Part shown: one piece after another, positions 10,201 through 19,052 of the stretch
Numbering within the stretch: position 1 is the first letter of the stretch
Layout: each line of letters opens with the position of its first letter
DNA from: Pseudomonadota bacterium
GTDB taxonomy: Bacteria > Pseudomonadota > Alphaproteobacteria > Acetobacterales > Acetobacteraceae
DNA: 64,000 nt
Reading direction: 5' to 3'
Assembly (NCBI GenBank): GCA_021805545.1
Contig: JAJZFB010000067.1
Span: 32,906-96,905 of the forward strand
Notes under the pieces: generated by a model
Told to the model about the DNA's origin: nothing
The model's input: only the letters and a program-made list of their open reading frames with translations
The model's database searches: none
Made by a program: the position numbers and the translations under genes

Positions 10201-11449
10201 TTTGCCCGGTTACGGGGCAAGACAATACCGGCCCGGCGGAAGCGGGCGCCTTGTCTTCCAGCAGAATCTGCCGCAGCGCCGCCACCAGCTCGTCCATCAT
10301 CTCGTCCGTATGGCTGGGGCCGGGGGTAAAACGCAGCCGCTCCGTGCCGCGCTTCACGGTGGGGTAATTTATGGGCGTGGCATACATGCCGAATTCACGG
10401 ATGAGCCGCATGGAAACAGCGGTGGCCTTGGCGGCATCGCCGATCATCAGCGGCACGATATGGCTCTCGCTTGGCATGACCGGCAGCCCGGCGGCGGCGA
10501 ATTTGGCTTTCAGCGTTTCGGCGCGGTTGAACAGAAGCGCGCGCCGCGCATGATCGGCCCGCAGCGTGCGGATGGAGGCGAGTGCCGCGGCCACGGTGGG
10601 CGGCGGCAGGGCGGTGGTGAAGATGAACCCGGCGGCAACCGAGCGGATATAGTCCAGCACCTTGAAATCGCCGGTGATATAGCCACCGTGGCAGCCATAG
10701 GCCTTGGCCAGGGTGCCCTCGATGATGGTGATGCGGTGCGCGACCCCGTCGCGCTCCGCAACACCGCCGCCTTGCGGGCCGTACATGCCCACGGCATGCA
10801 CCTCGTCCAGGTAGGTGAGCGCCCCGTATTTATCGGCGAGATCGCAAATCTCCTGCAGGGGCGCGATGTCGCCATCCATGGAATACACGCTCTCGAACGC
10901 GATGAGCTTGGGCGCGTCCTTGGGCGCTGCCGCCAGCAACCGCTCCAGATCCGCCATGCTGTTATGCTTGAAGACATGGACCGTGGCCTCGCGCGCATCC
11001 TTGATGCCCACGATCATGGAATTATGGTTCTGCTCGTCGGAGAACACATGCCAATCGGGCAGGGCGCGCAGAATGGCGCTGAGCGAAGCCTGGTTGGACA
11101 CGTAGCCGGAGGTGAACAGCAGTGCCGCATCCTTGCCGTGCAAATCGGCCAGCTCCTGCTCCAGCGCCACATGCAGGGGCGATGACCCGGCGATGTTGCG
11201 CGTGCCGCCAGCCCCCGCGCCGTAGCGCTGCGCTGCCTCCACCGAGGCGGCGATGACCGTGGGGTCTGTGCCCATGGCCAGGTAATCGTTGGTGGACCAG
11301 ACGAGAATGTCGCGCGTGCGGCCTTCCATCGTTACCGAATAATACGGGAAGCGGTCCGTCAGTTTTTCCAGCGCCACAAAGCGGCGGTAGCGCCCCTGGG
11401 CGGAAATCTCGGCCAGGGCTTCTTCGCATTTTACAAGAAACTTGTGCAT
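10178..11449 (-). CDS. hemA: 5-aminolevulinate synthase (C4 pathway)
   Basis: [68 protein letters not shown]. Confidence 0.97.
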   Translation of the reverse strand: MHKFLVKCEEALAEISAQGRYRRFVALEKLTDRFPYYSVTMEGRTRDILVWSTNDYLAMGTDPTVIAASVEAAQRYGAGAGGTRNIAGSSPLHVALEQELADLHGKDAALLFTSGYVSNQASLSAILRALPDWHVFSDEQNHNSMIVGIKDAREATVHVFKHNSMADLERLLAAAPKDAPKLIAFESVYSMDGDIAPLQEICDLADKYGALTYLDEVHAVGMYGPQGGGVAERDGVAHRITIIEGTLAKAYGCHGGYITGDFKVLDYIRSVAAGFIFTTALPPPTVAAALASIRTLRADHARRALLFNRAETLKAKFAAAGLPVMPSESHIVPLMIGDAAKATAVSMRLIREFGMYATPINYPTVKRGTERLRFTPGPSHTDEMMDELVAALRQILLEDKAPASAGPVLSCPVTGQTGSQSTR

Positions 11450-11626
11450 TCTGAACCATTATGTGGCGTGGCGCGGCCAGCAAAACCCCGCCTGGGGGGC
11501 AGAGTCAATGATATGCCTCAAATTGCCGCCGCGCCGCGCCGCCGCAACATGGCTGGCAGGCAAAAGCCGTATTAACGGCGCGGTAAAAAACCGCCTGGTG
11601 GCAAATGGGGTGTTAACCTGTGGACC

Positions 11627-11689
11627 CTAGTGTGATGGTTCTGAAATTCGTGATGTGAAATATCGCGAATTTCAGAACCATCACACTAG
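11627..11689. repeat. Perfect 24-bp-arm inverted repeat (R4, copy 1)
   Basis: CTAGTGTGATGGTTCTGAAATTCG ... CGAATTTCAGAACCATCACACTAG. Confidence 0.9.
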
Positions 11690-11702
11690 CTTATTGATTT
11701 TT

Positions 11703-11755
11703 CTAGTGTCCACCATGGTTCTGAAATCCAACGGATTTCAGAACCGGGACCCTAG
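11703..11755. repeat. Inverted repeat (R4, copy 2) sharing the GGTTCTGAAAT core and CTAG ends
   Basis: CTAGTGTCCACCATGGTTCTGAAATCC-aac-GGATTTCAGAACCGGGACCCTAG. Confidence 0.85.
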
Positions 11756-11790
11756 AAACAGCTTGCACAACGCAGTTGCGGGAGCCTTTC

Positions 11791-11961
11791 ATGGTCAAGT
11801 TCACGTTTATTCCCTTTGTTGTTTTCACCCTTGCCAGCCTGCTCACCTGGGCGGTGGGGCGGTATGTGGCGCTGTCTCAGGCGCAGCGCCACGCCGCGGC
11901 CAGCTGCCCGCGCGGGCGGCCTTATGGCACGGCGCTGCCCAAGGCGCTGCGGCGCAGTTAG
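11791..11961 (+). CDS. Small hypothetical membrane protein
   Basis: MVKFTFIPFVVFTLASLLTWAVGRYVALSQAQR: one TM helix; weak support. Confidence 0.4.
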   Translation: MVKFTFIPFVVFTLASLLTWAVGRYVALSQAQRHAAASCPRGRPYGTALPKALRRS

Positions 11962-12009
11962 AGTATCCGATCAATCGGAAACGCTAAATTTGCTTGGGCG
12001 AGCAATTCC

Positions 12010-12048
12010 ATCCGATCAGCTTAAATCTTCGATTCAAGCTGATCGGAT
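12010..12048. repeat. Perfect 13-bp-arm hairpin
   Basis: ATCCGATCAGCTT-aaatcttcgattc-AAGCTGATCGGAT. Confidence 0.85.
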
Positions 12049-12060
12049 ATTCTAGCTAAT

Positions 12061-12187
12061 ACCAACGGCTATAAAGGATGACTCATCCTTTAGCCGTTGG
12101 TATCGCGCGTGGGGCTGGTGGGGCGGCCACGCGCCAGGCATAAGCCTGATACCAACGGTCATGCTCAATGACCGTTGGTATCAGGCC
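12061..12187. repeat. Dispersed repeat R1, copy c (three consecutive hairpins)
   Basis: ACCAACGGCTA...TAGCCGTTGGT, then GCGCGTGG...CCACGCGC, then GCCTGATACCAACGGTCAT-gctca-ATGACCGTTGGTATCAGGC. Confidence 0.9.
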
Positions 12188-14016
12188 TTCATGTCCTCGA
12201 AGGCCCGCGCAAATACATCCCTGGCCGCGGCAACAGGGTCGAGAAGGGTGCCGTGTTCGATGACGGCAGCCACCGCGAAACGAGGGTTTTTTAAGGGGGC
12301 ATACCCGACAAACAGAGCGTTTGGACGGTACTTCCAAGGTAAATCTGAATGATTGCGGCTGGCTTCCTCCCGTTCGACGCTATCGTTCACCACTTGCGCC
12401 GTGCCGGTTTTTCCCGCCATGCGAATACCGGGCAATTCCAGCCGCGCGCCCCAGGAGGTTCCCAGCGGGGTGTTGACCACGTCATCCATGCCTTGCCGCA
12501 CCAGGGCAAGATGTGCCGGGTTAAGCCCTAATGACCCGGCTTGCGGATGCACGGCCCGCCGCTGACCCACCGCTTCGGCCAAATATGGAGAAATGGCGCG
12601 GCCGGTTGCGAGGCGTGCCGTCATTATGGCCAGATTCAAGGGTGTTAAAAGCGTATAGCCCTGCCCAATACCCTGAATGGCCGTGTGGCCCTGTGTCCAG
12701 CGGATGCCGCGCTTGCGGGCCCAGCGCCTGGTGGGCAAAAACCCCGGCGCAAGGGCGGGAAAATCCAGTGCTGGAACGCCGGTCAGGCCAAGCCGCGCGC
12801 CCATTGCGGCCATTTTATCGATGCCCGCACGCAGGGCCACATGGTAGAAGAAGACATCACAGCTCTGTTGCAGGGCGGATACCGTATCCATCCAGCCATG
12901 GCCGCTGCGCAGCCAGCAATAAAATGTCCTGTCGCCAATTTTCATATGTCCTGGGCAAAAGAATTTTGTTTTCGCGGAAATGGCGCCAGCGCCCAGCCCG
13001 GCCAAAGCCACGGTTGGCTTGAATGAGGAACCGGGCGCGTACAGCCCCTGCGTGCTACGGTCGAGCAATGGATGCCGGGGGTCGTTCACCCAGCGCGACC
13101 ATACATCGTTGGGCACGCCGTTATCGAAATAGCTGGGATCAAACGAAGGGGCGCTGACCATGGCGCGGATGGCGCCTTGCTGCGTATCCACCAAAACCAG
13201 CGCGCCGGGCCTGTTGCGCAACACATTGGCGGCATGGCGCTGCAACCCGGAATCAAGCGATAACGTAACGGTGCCGCCCGGCTGCCCCGCCATATGGTCG
13301 AGCACCCGTACCACCGCGCCCTGGTCGTTCACCTCGGATTCAATCAGCCCTGGCTTGCCAAACAAGGCCTTGTTATGCGCGTACTCAATCCCCGCCCCTC
13401 CCACACGCATTCCGGGCAGGCCCAGAACGGGATTTGATTTGATTTGCGCCGCGCTGGGGGGAGCAACATACCCGACGGTATGCGCCGTACCGGCCCCCAG
13501 CGGGTAATGGCGGATAAAGCTGCGATCGACGATCACGCCCGGTAAATCGGGCTTGTTGACCTCAAGCCGCGCCGCTTCATCCCAGGGGAGATTATCCTTG
13601 AGGACGATGGGCACATATTGCCTGGGGCCATGGACGATTTTCATCAATCGCGCACGGTTGGCGGCTGACAGCGATAAGAGGCGCTCGACGCGGGCCACGG
13701 CAATTGGCGCACTGGCCCAATCCACCGGCATCAGCAGGGCGCGCCAGCGCTGGTGATCATCCGCCAGGGGAATGCCTGAACGGTCCGTGATGATGCCGCG
13801 CTTGGGCGCCAGCAGGCGCTCCACCAGCGCGTTTCTGCGGGCCAGCTTGCTGTAATGCCCAAATTGCAGAATCTGCAAATCGTACAGGCGTTTGGCAAGC
13901 ATGGCGAAGGTCAGCGCCTGCGCCCCCCCGATCAGCATGGCCCGGCGCGTGAAGCCGCGCCTTTGTGCAATTCCGCGTTTCATCATTTTTAGCCGTTTTG
14001 AGCTTCCGCCAGGCAT
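12181..14016 (-). CDS. mrdA: Penicillin-binding protein 2 (peptidoglycan transpeptidase)
   Basis: Transpeptidase motif YAPGSSFKP and MAGKTGTAQ; N-terminal LYDLQIL...RRNALVERLLAPKRGIITDRSG; start uncertain (internal ATG likely). Confidence 0.92.
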   Translation of the reverse strand: MPGGSSKRLKMMKRGIAQRRGFTRRAMLIGGAQALTFAMLAKRLYDLQILQFGHYSKLARRNALVERLLAPKRGIITDRSGIPLADDHQRWRALLMPVDWASAPIAVARVERLLSLSAANRARLMKIVHGPRQYVPIVLKDNLPWDEAARLEVNKPDLPGVIVDRSFIRHYPLGAGTAHTVGYVAPPSAAQIKSNPVLGLPGMRVGGAGIEYAHNKALFGKPGLIESEVNDQGAVVRVLDHMAGQPGGTVTLSLDSGLQRHAANVLRNRPGALVLVDTQQGAIRAMVSAPSFDPSYFDNGVPNDVWSRWVNDPRHPLLDRSTQGLYAPGSSFKPTVALAGLGAGAISAKTKFFCPGHMKIGDRTFYCWLRSGHGWMDTVSALQQSCDVFFYHVALRAGIDKMAAMGARLGLTGVPALDFPALAPGFLPTRRWARKRGIRWTQGHTAIQGIGQGYTLLTPLNLAIMTARLATGRAISPYLAEAVGQRRAVHPQAGSLGLNPAHLALVRQGMDDVVNTPLGTSWGARLELPGIRMAGKTGTAQVVNDSVEREEASRNHSDLPWKYRPNALFVGYAPLKNPRFAVAAVIEHGTLLDPVAAARDVFARAFEDMKA

Positions 14017-14271
14017 CGCGCGAGCAGGCAGGGCCGGTAAACAAGCCCCGGGCTGGAAAACCCGAGCCGCCAGGTCATTGTGAGATGCTGCCCATGCAAT
14101 ATATCCTGAATTCTACGGCGGCATTATAGCTGACCAGGCCGCCGGTAATTTTTCAGAACATGTCGCTTTTTTGCATTTTGTTATGCCGCTATGCCCGTCA
14201 AATTCACCCTCTGACGGGGTTTTCAGGGTGGTGCTTTTATGAAACTGGCACGAACCCGCCGCTAAACCGCC

Positions 14272-17200
14272 CTACTCCGCCGCCATGGCGGTGTGCCCCG
14301 GATCGATCATTTCCACCGCGCGCGCGAACTCGACCGAGAGCAGGCGTGAAACGCCGCGCTCCTGCATCGTCACCCCGTACAGCCGGTCCATGCGCGCCAT
14401 GGTGAGGTGGTGGTGTGTCACCACCAAAAACCGCGTGCCGGTTTCGCGCACCATGTCTTCCAGCAAATTACAGAAGCGCTCCACATTGGCATCGTCCAGC
14501 GGCGCGTCCACCTCGTCCAGCACCGAAATGGGGGCGGGGTTGCATTTGAACACGGCAAAGATGAGCGAGAGCGCGGTCAGCGCCTGCTCGCCGCCCGAAA
14601 GCAGCGAGAGCGTGCTGAGTTTTTTACCCGGCGGCTGCGCGTAAATTTCCAGCCCGGCTTCCAGCGGGTCGTCTGAGCCAACAAGCGCCAGATGCGCCTT
14701 GCCGCCGCCGAACATGCGGCTGAACAGCGTCTGGAAATGCTTGTCCACCTCGGCAAACACCGCGCCCAGCCGCTCGCGCCCCTCGCGGTTAAGGTGGCCG
14801 ATGGAGCCGCGCAATTTGGCAATGGCCGAGGTAATCTCGTCGCGCTCGCGGCCGATGGTGGCAATGGCCTCTTCCGCCTCGCCCACCTCTATTTCGGCAC
14901 GCAAATTCACCGGCCCCATTTCCTCGCGCTCGCGCGTCAGCCGCTCCCAGCGCTTGCGGGCCTTGTCCTCGGCTTCCGGTGTCAGCTCCGCCGGCGGGTC
15001 GGGCAAAGCCGGGCTGGCGCCCAGCCGCTCCAAAATGCGCTCCGCCACGCTGCCCCAGGCATGGTTGGCGGCGGTTATGTTGCCTTCCTCGCGCGCACGG
15101 GCCTCGCGCGCGCTGCTTACCGCGGCCTCGGCGGCGCGGGCGGCGCGGCTGGCGGCCTCGGCGGCTTTCTGCGCGGCATCCAACGTGGCGGCGGCACGTT
15201 TATGCCCGGCTTCCACATTGCTAAGGTTATCCAGCGCCGCGCGCCGTGCCTGCGCGGCTTCGTCCGGCGCGGCGGTAAGGGCCATAATGGCGGCCTGCGC
15301 CTCGCCCAGCCGGGCGGTCAGGTCGGCCAGCCGGTCGGCGGCATCCAGCCCGCGCTCGCGCCAGTCCTCCATCTCGCGTTGCAGCGTCTCCAGCCGCAAA
15401 TTGCGCTGCGCATCCGCCGCCTTAAGCGCCGAAAAGCGCGTGCGCGCCGCATTTTCCGCCTGCCGGGCCAGGTTAAGCGCGGTGCGGGCCTTGTCCACCA
15501 TGGCGCGGGCCACGGTCACATCCGGAATATCAGCGGCCTGGGCGCGCATTTGGGCCAGCGCGGCCTCCGCCTCGGCGGCTTCGGCGGCGCTCTGGTCACG
15601 TTGCGCCGCGGCGGCGGCGGCACGGCTGGCGCCGCGCTCGGCCTCGGCGGTCAGCCGGATAGCCTCGTTGCGCGCCTTATCGAAATTCTGCTCGGCCACG
15701 CGGCGGGCCTCGCGCGCGGCGGCTTCGGCGGCGCGGCGTGCCTCGCGGGTCTTGCCCTCATCGGCGCGGGCCTGGCGCTCGGCGGCTTCGGCGGTTTCGC
15801 GTTCCTTGCGGGCCTCGGCGGCGGCCGCGCGCGTGGTGTCGCGCTCGCGCTCCAGCGCCGCCAGCCGGTTGCGCTGCTTCAGCCGCACCGCGGCTTCCGA
15901 TGCCGCACCCGCGCGCATTGTGTAGCCATCCCAGCGCCACACCCCGCCCTCGCGCGATACAAGTATTTGCCCCGGCGTCAGGTTGCCCTGGTGCACATCG
16001 CCATCCGCCCCTTCCGGCAGCAGCAGAATATGCGAGAGCGCGCGCTTCAGCGCCTCCGGCCCCTGCACCAGGCTGGCGAAGCTCTTGAGCGGCACCACGG
16101 CCAAATCCAGCTCCGGCAGCTTGCGCCAATGGCGCGGCGCCTGCGTGTCGGCCGAGGCCGAAAGCTCCTCGCGCAACGCGGCACCCAGCGCGGCTTCCAG
16201 CCCTGGCGGCACGGAAATCTGGTCCAAAATCGGCGCGGTCTCGCGGCCGAATTTCTGCGCCAGCAGGGCGGCCAGCGCATCGTACTCGGTGGCCACCTTG
16301 GTGGCGGCGGCATCGGCGGCGCTGGTTTTGGCGCGGGCGGCGGCAAGGGCGGCCTCGGCCCCGGCGCGGGTGGTGGCGGCGTCTTCCTCGGCCTTCACGC
16401 GGGCGGCTTCGGCCTCGGTCACGGCCTCGCGCGCGGCCACCAGGGCGGCTTCGGCTGTGGCACGCGCGGTTTCCGCCGCTTCCACGCGCTCTGGCGGCAC
16501 CAGGGTGGCGGCAATTTTCTGGTACTCGGCGGCGGCCTCGGCGGCGCGCAGGCTGGCGCGGCGGGCGCGCTGCTCGGCCTCGGCCAAGGCGCGGCGCGCG
16601 GCTTCTGCCTCAGCCGAGATTCGTGCCGCGTCCTCGGTGGCGCGGCTGGTCTGGGCCTCGGCCTCGCGCACCGCTTCCAGCGCCGCATCCTCGGCCTGCC
16701 CGGCCTCTTCCAGCGCGGCGGGGGCGGAAACGGTTTCCTCCAGCAGCCGGTGTTGCTCCTGCTCCAGCCGTGTTTTGGCGGCTTCAGCATCGGCCACCAG
16801 CCTGGCGGCATGGGCATGGTCGCGGGTTACGGCCTCCAGCCGTGTTTTGGCTTCGGCCAGGGCGGCGCGGGCGCGGCCCTCGGCCTCGGCCATCTGCTCG
16901 GCGGCAATGCGCGCGCGCTCCAGCACGGTGCGGGCCTCGCCTTCTTCCGCGCGCAAGGCGGGCAAGGTGGCCTCGGTTTCGGCGGCCTTGGCGCTGGCGG
17001 CCAGCGATTCAGCGGTGGCTTCCGCCACCAGCGCCTCGGCCAGGGCGAATTCCGCCTGCGCCTTCTCGCGCGCCTGCACGGCCAAGGCGCGCTGGATGGA
17101 CAGCAGCTCCGCCTCCGCCTGGCGGATCATGCCCGAGAGATTTTTGTACCGCGCCGCCTGCCGGGCCTGCTTTTTCAGCGCTTCCAGCCGGGCTTCAATC

Positions 17201-17805
17201 TGCCCCTGCAAATCATCGGCGCGCAGCAAATTGGCTTCGGCGGCTTTCAGCTTCAGCTCCGCCTCGTGTCTGCGCGCATGCAGCCCGGTAATGCCGGCGG
17301 CTTCCTCCAGCAAAGCCCGCCGCTCATCGGGCCGCGCATTCACCAGCGCGCCCACGCGCCCCTGGCTCACCATGGCCGAGGCGCGGGCGCCGGAGGCCAG
17401 GTCGGCGAACAGCGTCTGCACGTCGCGCGCGCGCGCCTCCTTGCCGTTCACCCGGTAGGCGCTGCCCGCGCCGCGCTCGATCTTGCGCGAAATCTCCAAA
17501 TCCGGCGCCTCGTGGAAGGGTGGCGGCGCCAGCCCTGCTGTTTCCTCCAGCGAGAGCGTAACCTCCGCCAGATTGCGTGCCGCGCGCCCGGTGGTACCGG
17601 CGAAGATCACATCCTCCATCTCGGTGCCGCGCATGTTGCGGGCATTGGCCTCGCCCATGGCCCAGCGCAGCGCCTCGATAACATTGGATTTGCCGCACCC
17701 GTTCGGCCCCACCACGCCCGTCAGCCCCGGTAAAATCTCCACCACCGTGGGGTCGGCGAAACTTTTGAAGCCGGCGATGCGCAGACGGGCGAAACGGGCG
17801 GGCAT
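14272..17805 (-). CDS. smc: Chromosome segregation protein SMC
   Basis: FKSFADPTVVEILPGLTGVVGPNGCGKSNVIEALRWAMGE; C-terminal LLSGGEQALTALSLIFAVFKCNPAPISVLDEVDAPLDDANVERF. Confidence 0.97.
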   Translation of the reverse strand: MPARFARLRIAGFKSFADPTVVEILPGLTGVVGPNGCGKSNVIEALRWAMGEANARNMRGTEMEDVIFAGTTGRAARNLAEVTLSLEETAGLAPPPFHEAPDLEISRKIERGAGSAYRVNGKEARARDVQTLFADLASGARASAMVSQGRVGALVNARPDERRALLEEAAGITGLHARRHEAELKLKAAEANLLRADDLQGQIEARLEALKKQARQAARYKNLSGMIRQAEAELLSIQRALAVQAREKAQAEFALAEALVAEATAESLAASAKAAETEATLPALRAEEGEARTVLERARIAAEQMAEAEGRARAALAEAKTRLEAVTRDHAHAARLVADAEAAKTRLEQEQHRLLEETVSAPAALEEAGQAEDAALEAVREAEAQTSRATEDAARISAEAEAARRALAEAEQRARRASLRAAEAAAEYQKIAATLVPPERVEAAETARATAEAALVAAREAVTEAEAARVKAEEDAATTRAGAEAALAAARAKTSAADAAATKVATEYDALAALLAQKFGRETAPILDQISVPPGLEAALGAALREELSASADTQAPRHWRKLPELDLAVVPLKSFASLVQGPEALKRALSHILLLPEGADGDVHQGNLTPGQILVSREGGVWRWDGYTMRAGAASEAAVRLKQRNRLAALERERDTTRAAAAEARKERETAEAAERQARADEGKTREARRAAEAAAREARRVAEQNFDKARNEAIRLTAEAERGASRAAAAAAQRDQSAAEAAEAEAALAQMRAQAADIPDVTVARAMVDKARTALNLARQAENAARTRFSALKAADAQRNLRLETLQREMEDWRERGLDAADRLADLTARLGEAQAAIMALTAAPDEAAQARRAALDNLSNVEAGHKRAAATLDAAQKAAEAASRAARAAEAAVSSAREARAREEGNITAANHAWGSVAERILERLGASPALPDPPAELTPEAEDKARKRWERLTREREEMGPVNLRAEIEVGEAEEAIATIGRERDEITSAIAKLRGSIGHLNREGRERLGAVFAEVDKHFQTLFSRMFGGGKAHLALVGSDDPLEAGLEIYAQPPGKKLSTLSLLSGGEQALTALSLIFAVFKCNPAPISVLDEVDAPLDDANVERFCNLLEDMVRETGTRFLVVTHHHLTMARMDRLYGVTMQERGVSRLLSVEFARAVEMIDPGHTAMAAE

Positions 17806-17810
17806 GTGGC

Positions 17811-18503
17811 TTAGCTTCCTGCGGTGGCTTGCGCTACCCGGCGGGCAAAAGTGGGGTAATCCATTTCGCCAGGGTAGATTTTGCCATTGATGATGAAGGT
17901 GGGGGTCGCGTCGATATGGTAGGCGGTCTCATCCTTCTTCTGGCCATCCAGAATCCACTGCGCCAGCGCCTTGTCGTTCCAGGCCTTGTTGTAGGTGGCC
18001 TGGTCCATGCCCGCCAGCGCGGCGTATTTGAAGATGGAGTCGTGATAATTCTCGCCCGGCTGAAAGGCCCAGTCATTCTGGCTGGCAAACAGCGCCTCGA
18101 TGAACGGGTAATATTCGTCCAGGGGCAGATAACGCGCCACCTGCGCCGCCTTCAGCGCCACCTGGTCCAGCGGAAAATCATGGTACACAAACTGCGCCTT
18201 GCCGGTATCCACCAGCTTGGCCTTCACCTCGGGCATGATGGTGGTGCCAAAATGCGAGCAATGGGTGCAGGTGAGAGAGAAATATTCCAGCACCTTTACC
18301 GGCGCGGAGGCCGAGCCCAGCGTGCGCGGGGCGTATTGCGGGCCGGATGGCGTGGCGGCGGGCGCCGGGGCTGGCGCGGCGGTGGCGGCCATGGCGCGGC
18401 GGCCAAGCCATGGCAAACCCGCCGTGGCGGCGGCTATACCCACAACAGGTAGTAGTGTACGGCGTGTAATCGGCATTTTCACTCCTAGATGTAGTGTAGA
18501 CAA
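17811..18503 (-). CDS. DsbA-family thiol:disulfide oxidoreductase with signal peptide (start likely at an internal ATG, MPITRR)
   Basis: YFSLTCTHCSHF (CxxC), DATPTFIINGKIYPG. Confidence 0.85.
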   Translation of the reverse strand: MSTLHLGVKMPITRRTLLPVVGIAAATAGLPWLGRRAMAATAAPAPAPAATPSGPQYAPRTLGSASAPVKVLEYFSLTCTHCSHFGTTIMPEVKAKLVDTGKAQFVYHDFPLDQVALKAAQVARYLPLDEYYPFIEALFASQNDWAFQPGENYHDSIFKYAALAGMDQATYNKAWNDKALAQWILDGQKKDETAYHIDATPTFIINGKIYPGEMDYPTFARRVAQATAGS

Positions 18504-18536
18504 AATTTCACGGCAAAGTCTAACGAGGATTTTGAG

Positions 18537-19052
18537 TTATCCACGGGTTTTTAGCCCCTGGTATAGCCGGGCCAGTGCCTCGCCCAGCGCGCCGGGCGGC
18601 AAATCCTGCGGCGCGGCCATGGCGCGCGGTTTTGGGCGCGGCGCGGCCGCGGCGGGCAGGCGCGGCGATTGCTGCACGAAGCGCAGCCGCTCCACCATGG
18701 CCTGGCCCAGCCCCAAATTGAGCCGGGCGATAATCTGCGCCTCGGCGAATTGCAGCTCCATGGCGGTGGGGCCGGTGCAGCCCAAAGTGAGCGTGCCGCC
18801 GGCGAATTTTACCGGCACGGCGCGTGCCGCCAGCTCTGGCCCGGCCAGTTGCGCCCAGTCGGCCAGTAATTGCGCGGCGGCGGGGGCGCGGCGGCGGAAT
18901 ACGGGGCGGGTAATGGGCGCCAGCACGGCGGCAATGGGGCGCGGCGCGTAGTTGCGCGGCGCCTCTGCCTCCACCAGGTTGCGCGCATTCGCGCGGGCGG
19001 GCACACTTGGCGCCTGTGCGACAGTCTTTTTCTTCACCCCCGGCACGGACAC
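18537..19052 (-). CDS. DUF721 (DciA-like) family protein
   Basis: ADWAQLAGPELAARAVPVKFAGGTLTLGCTGPTAMELQFAEAQIIARLN. Confidence 0.75.
   Translation of the reverse strand: MSVPGVKKKTVAQAPSVPARANARNLVEAEAPRNYAPRPIAAVLAPITRPVFRRRAPAAAQLLADWAQLAGPELAARAVPVKFAGGTLTLGCTGPTAMELQFAEAQIIARLNLGLGQAMVERLRFVQQSPRLPAAAAPRPKPRAMAAPQDLPPGALGEALARLYQGLKTRG

Noticed and set aside
14692-17733. 1013-aa plus-strand ORF antisense to smc (and overlapping 491-aa and 408-aa ORFs)
   Set aside because: Gly/Arg/Ala/Leu-rich low-complexity translation typical of the shadow frame of a high-GC, Ala-rich coding gene; smc on the minus strand is unmistakable.
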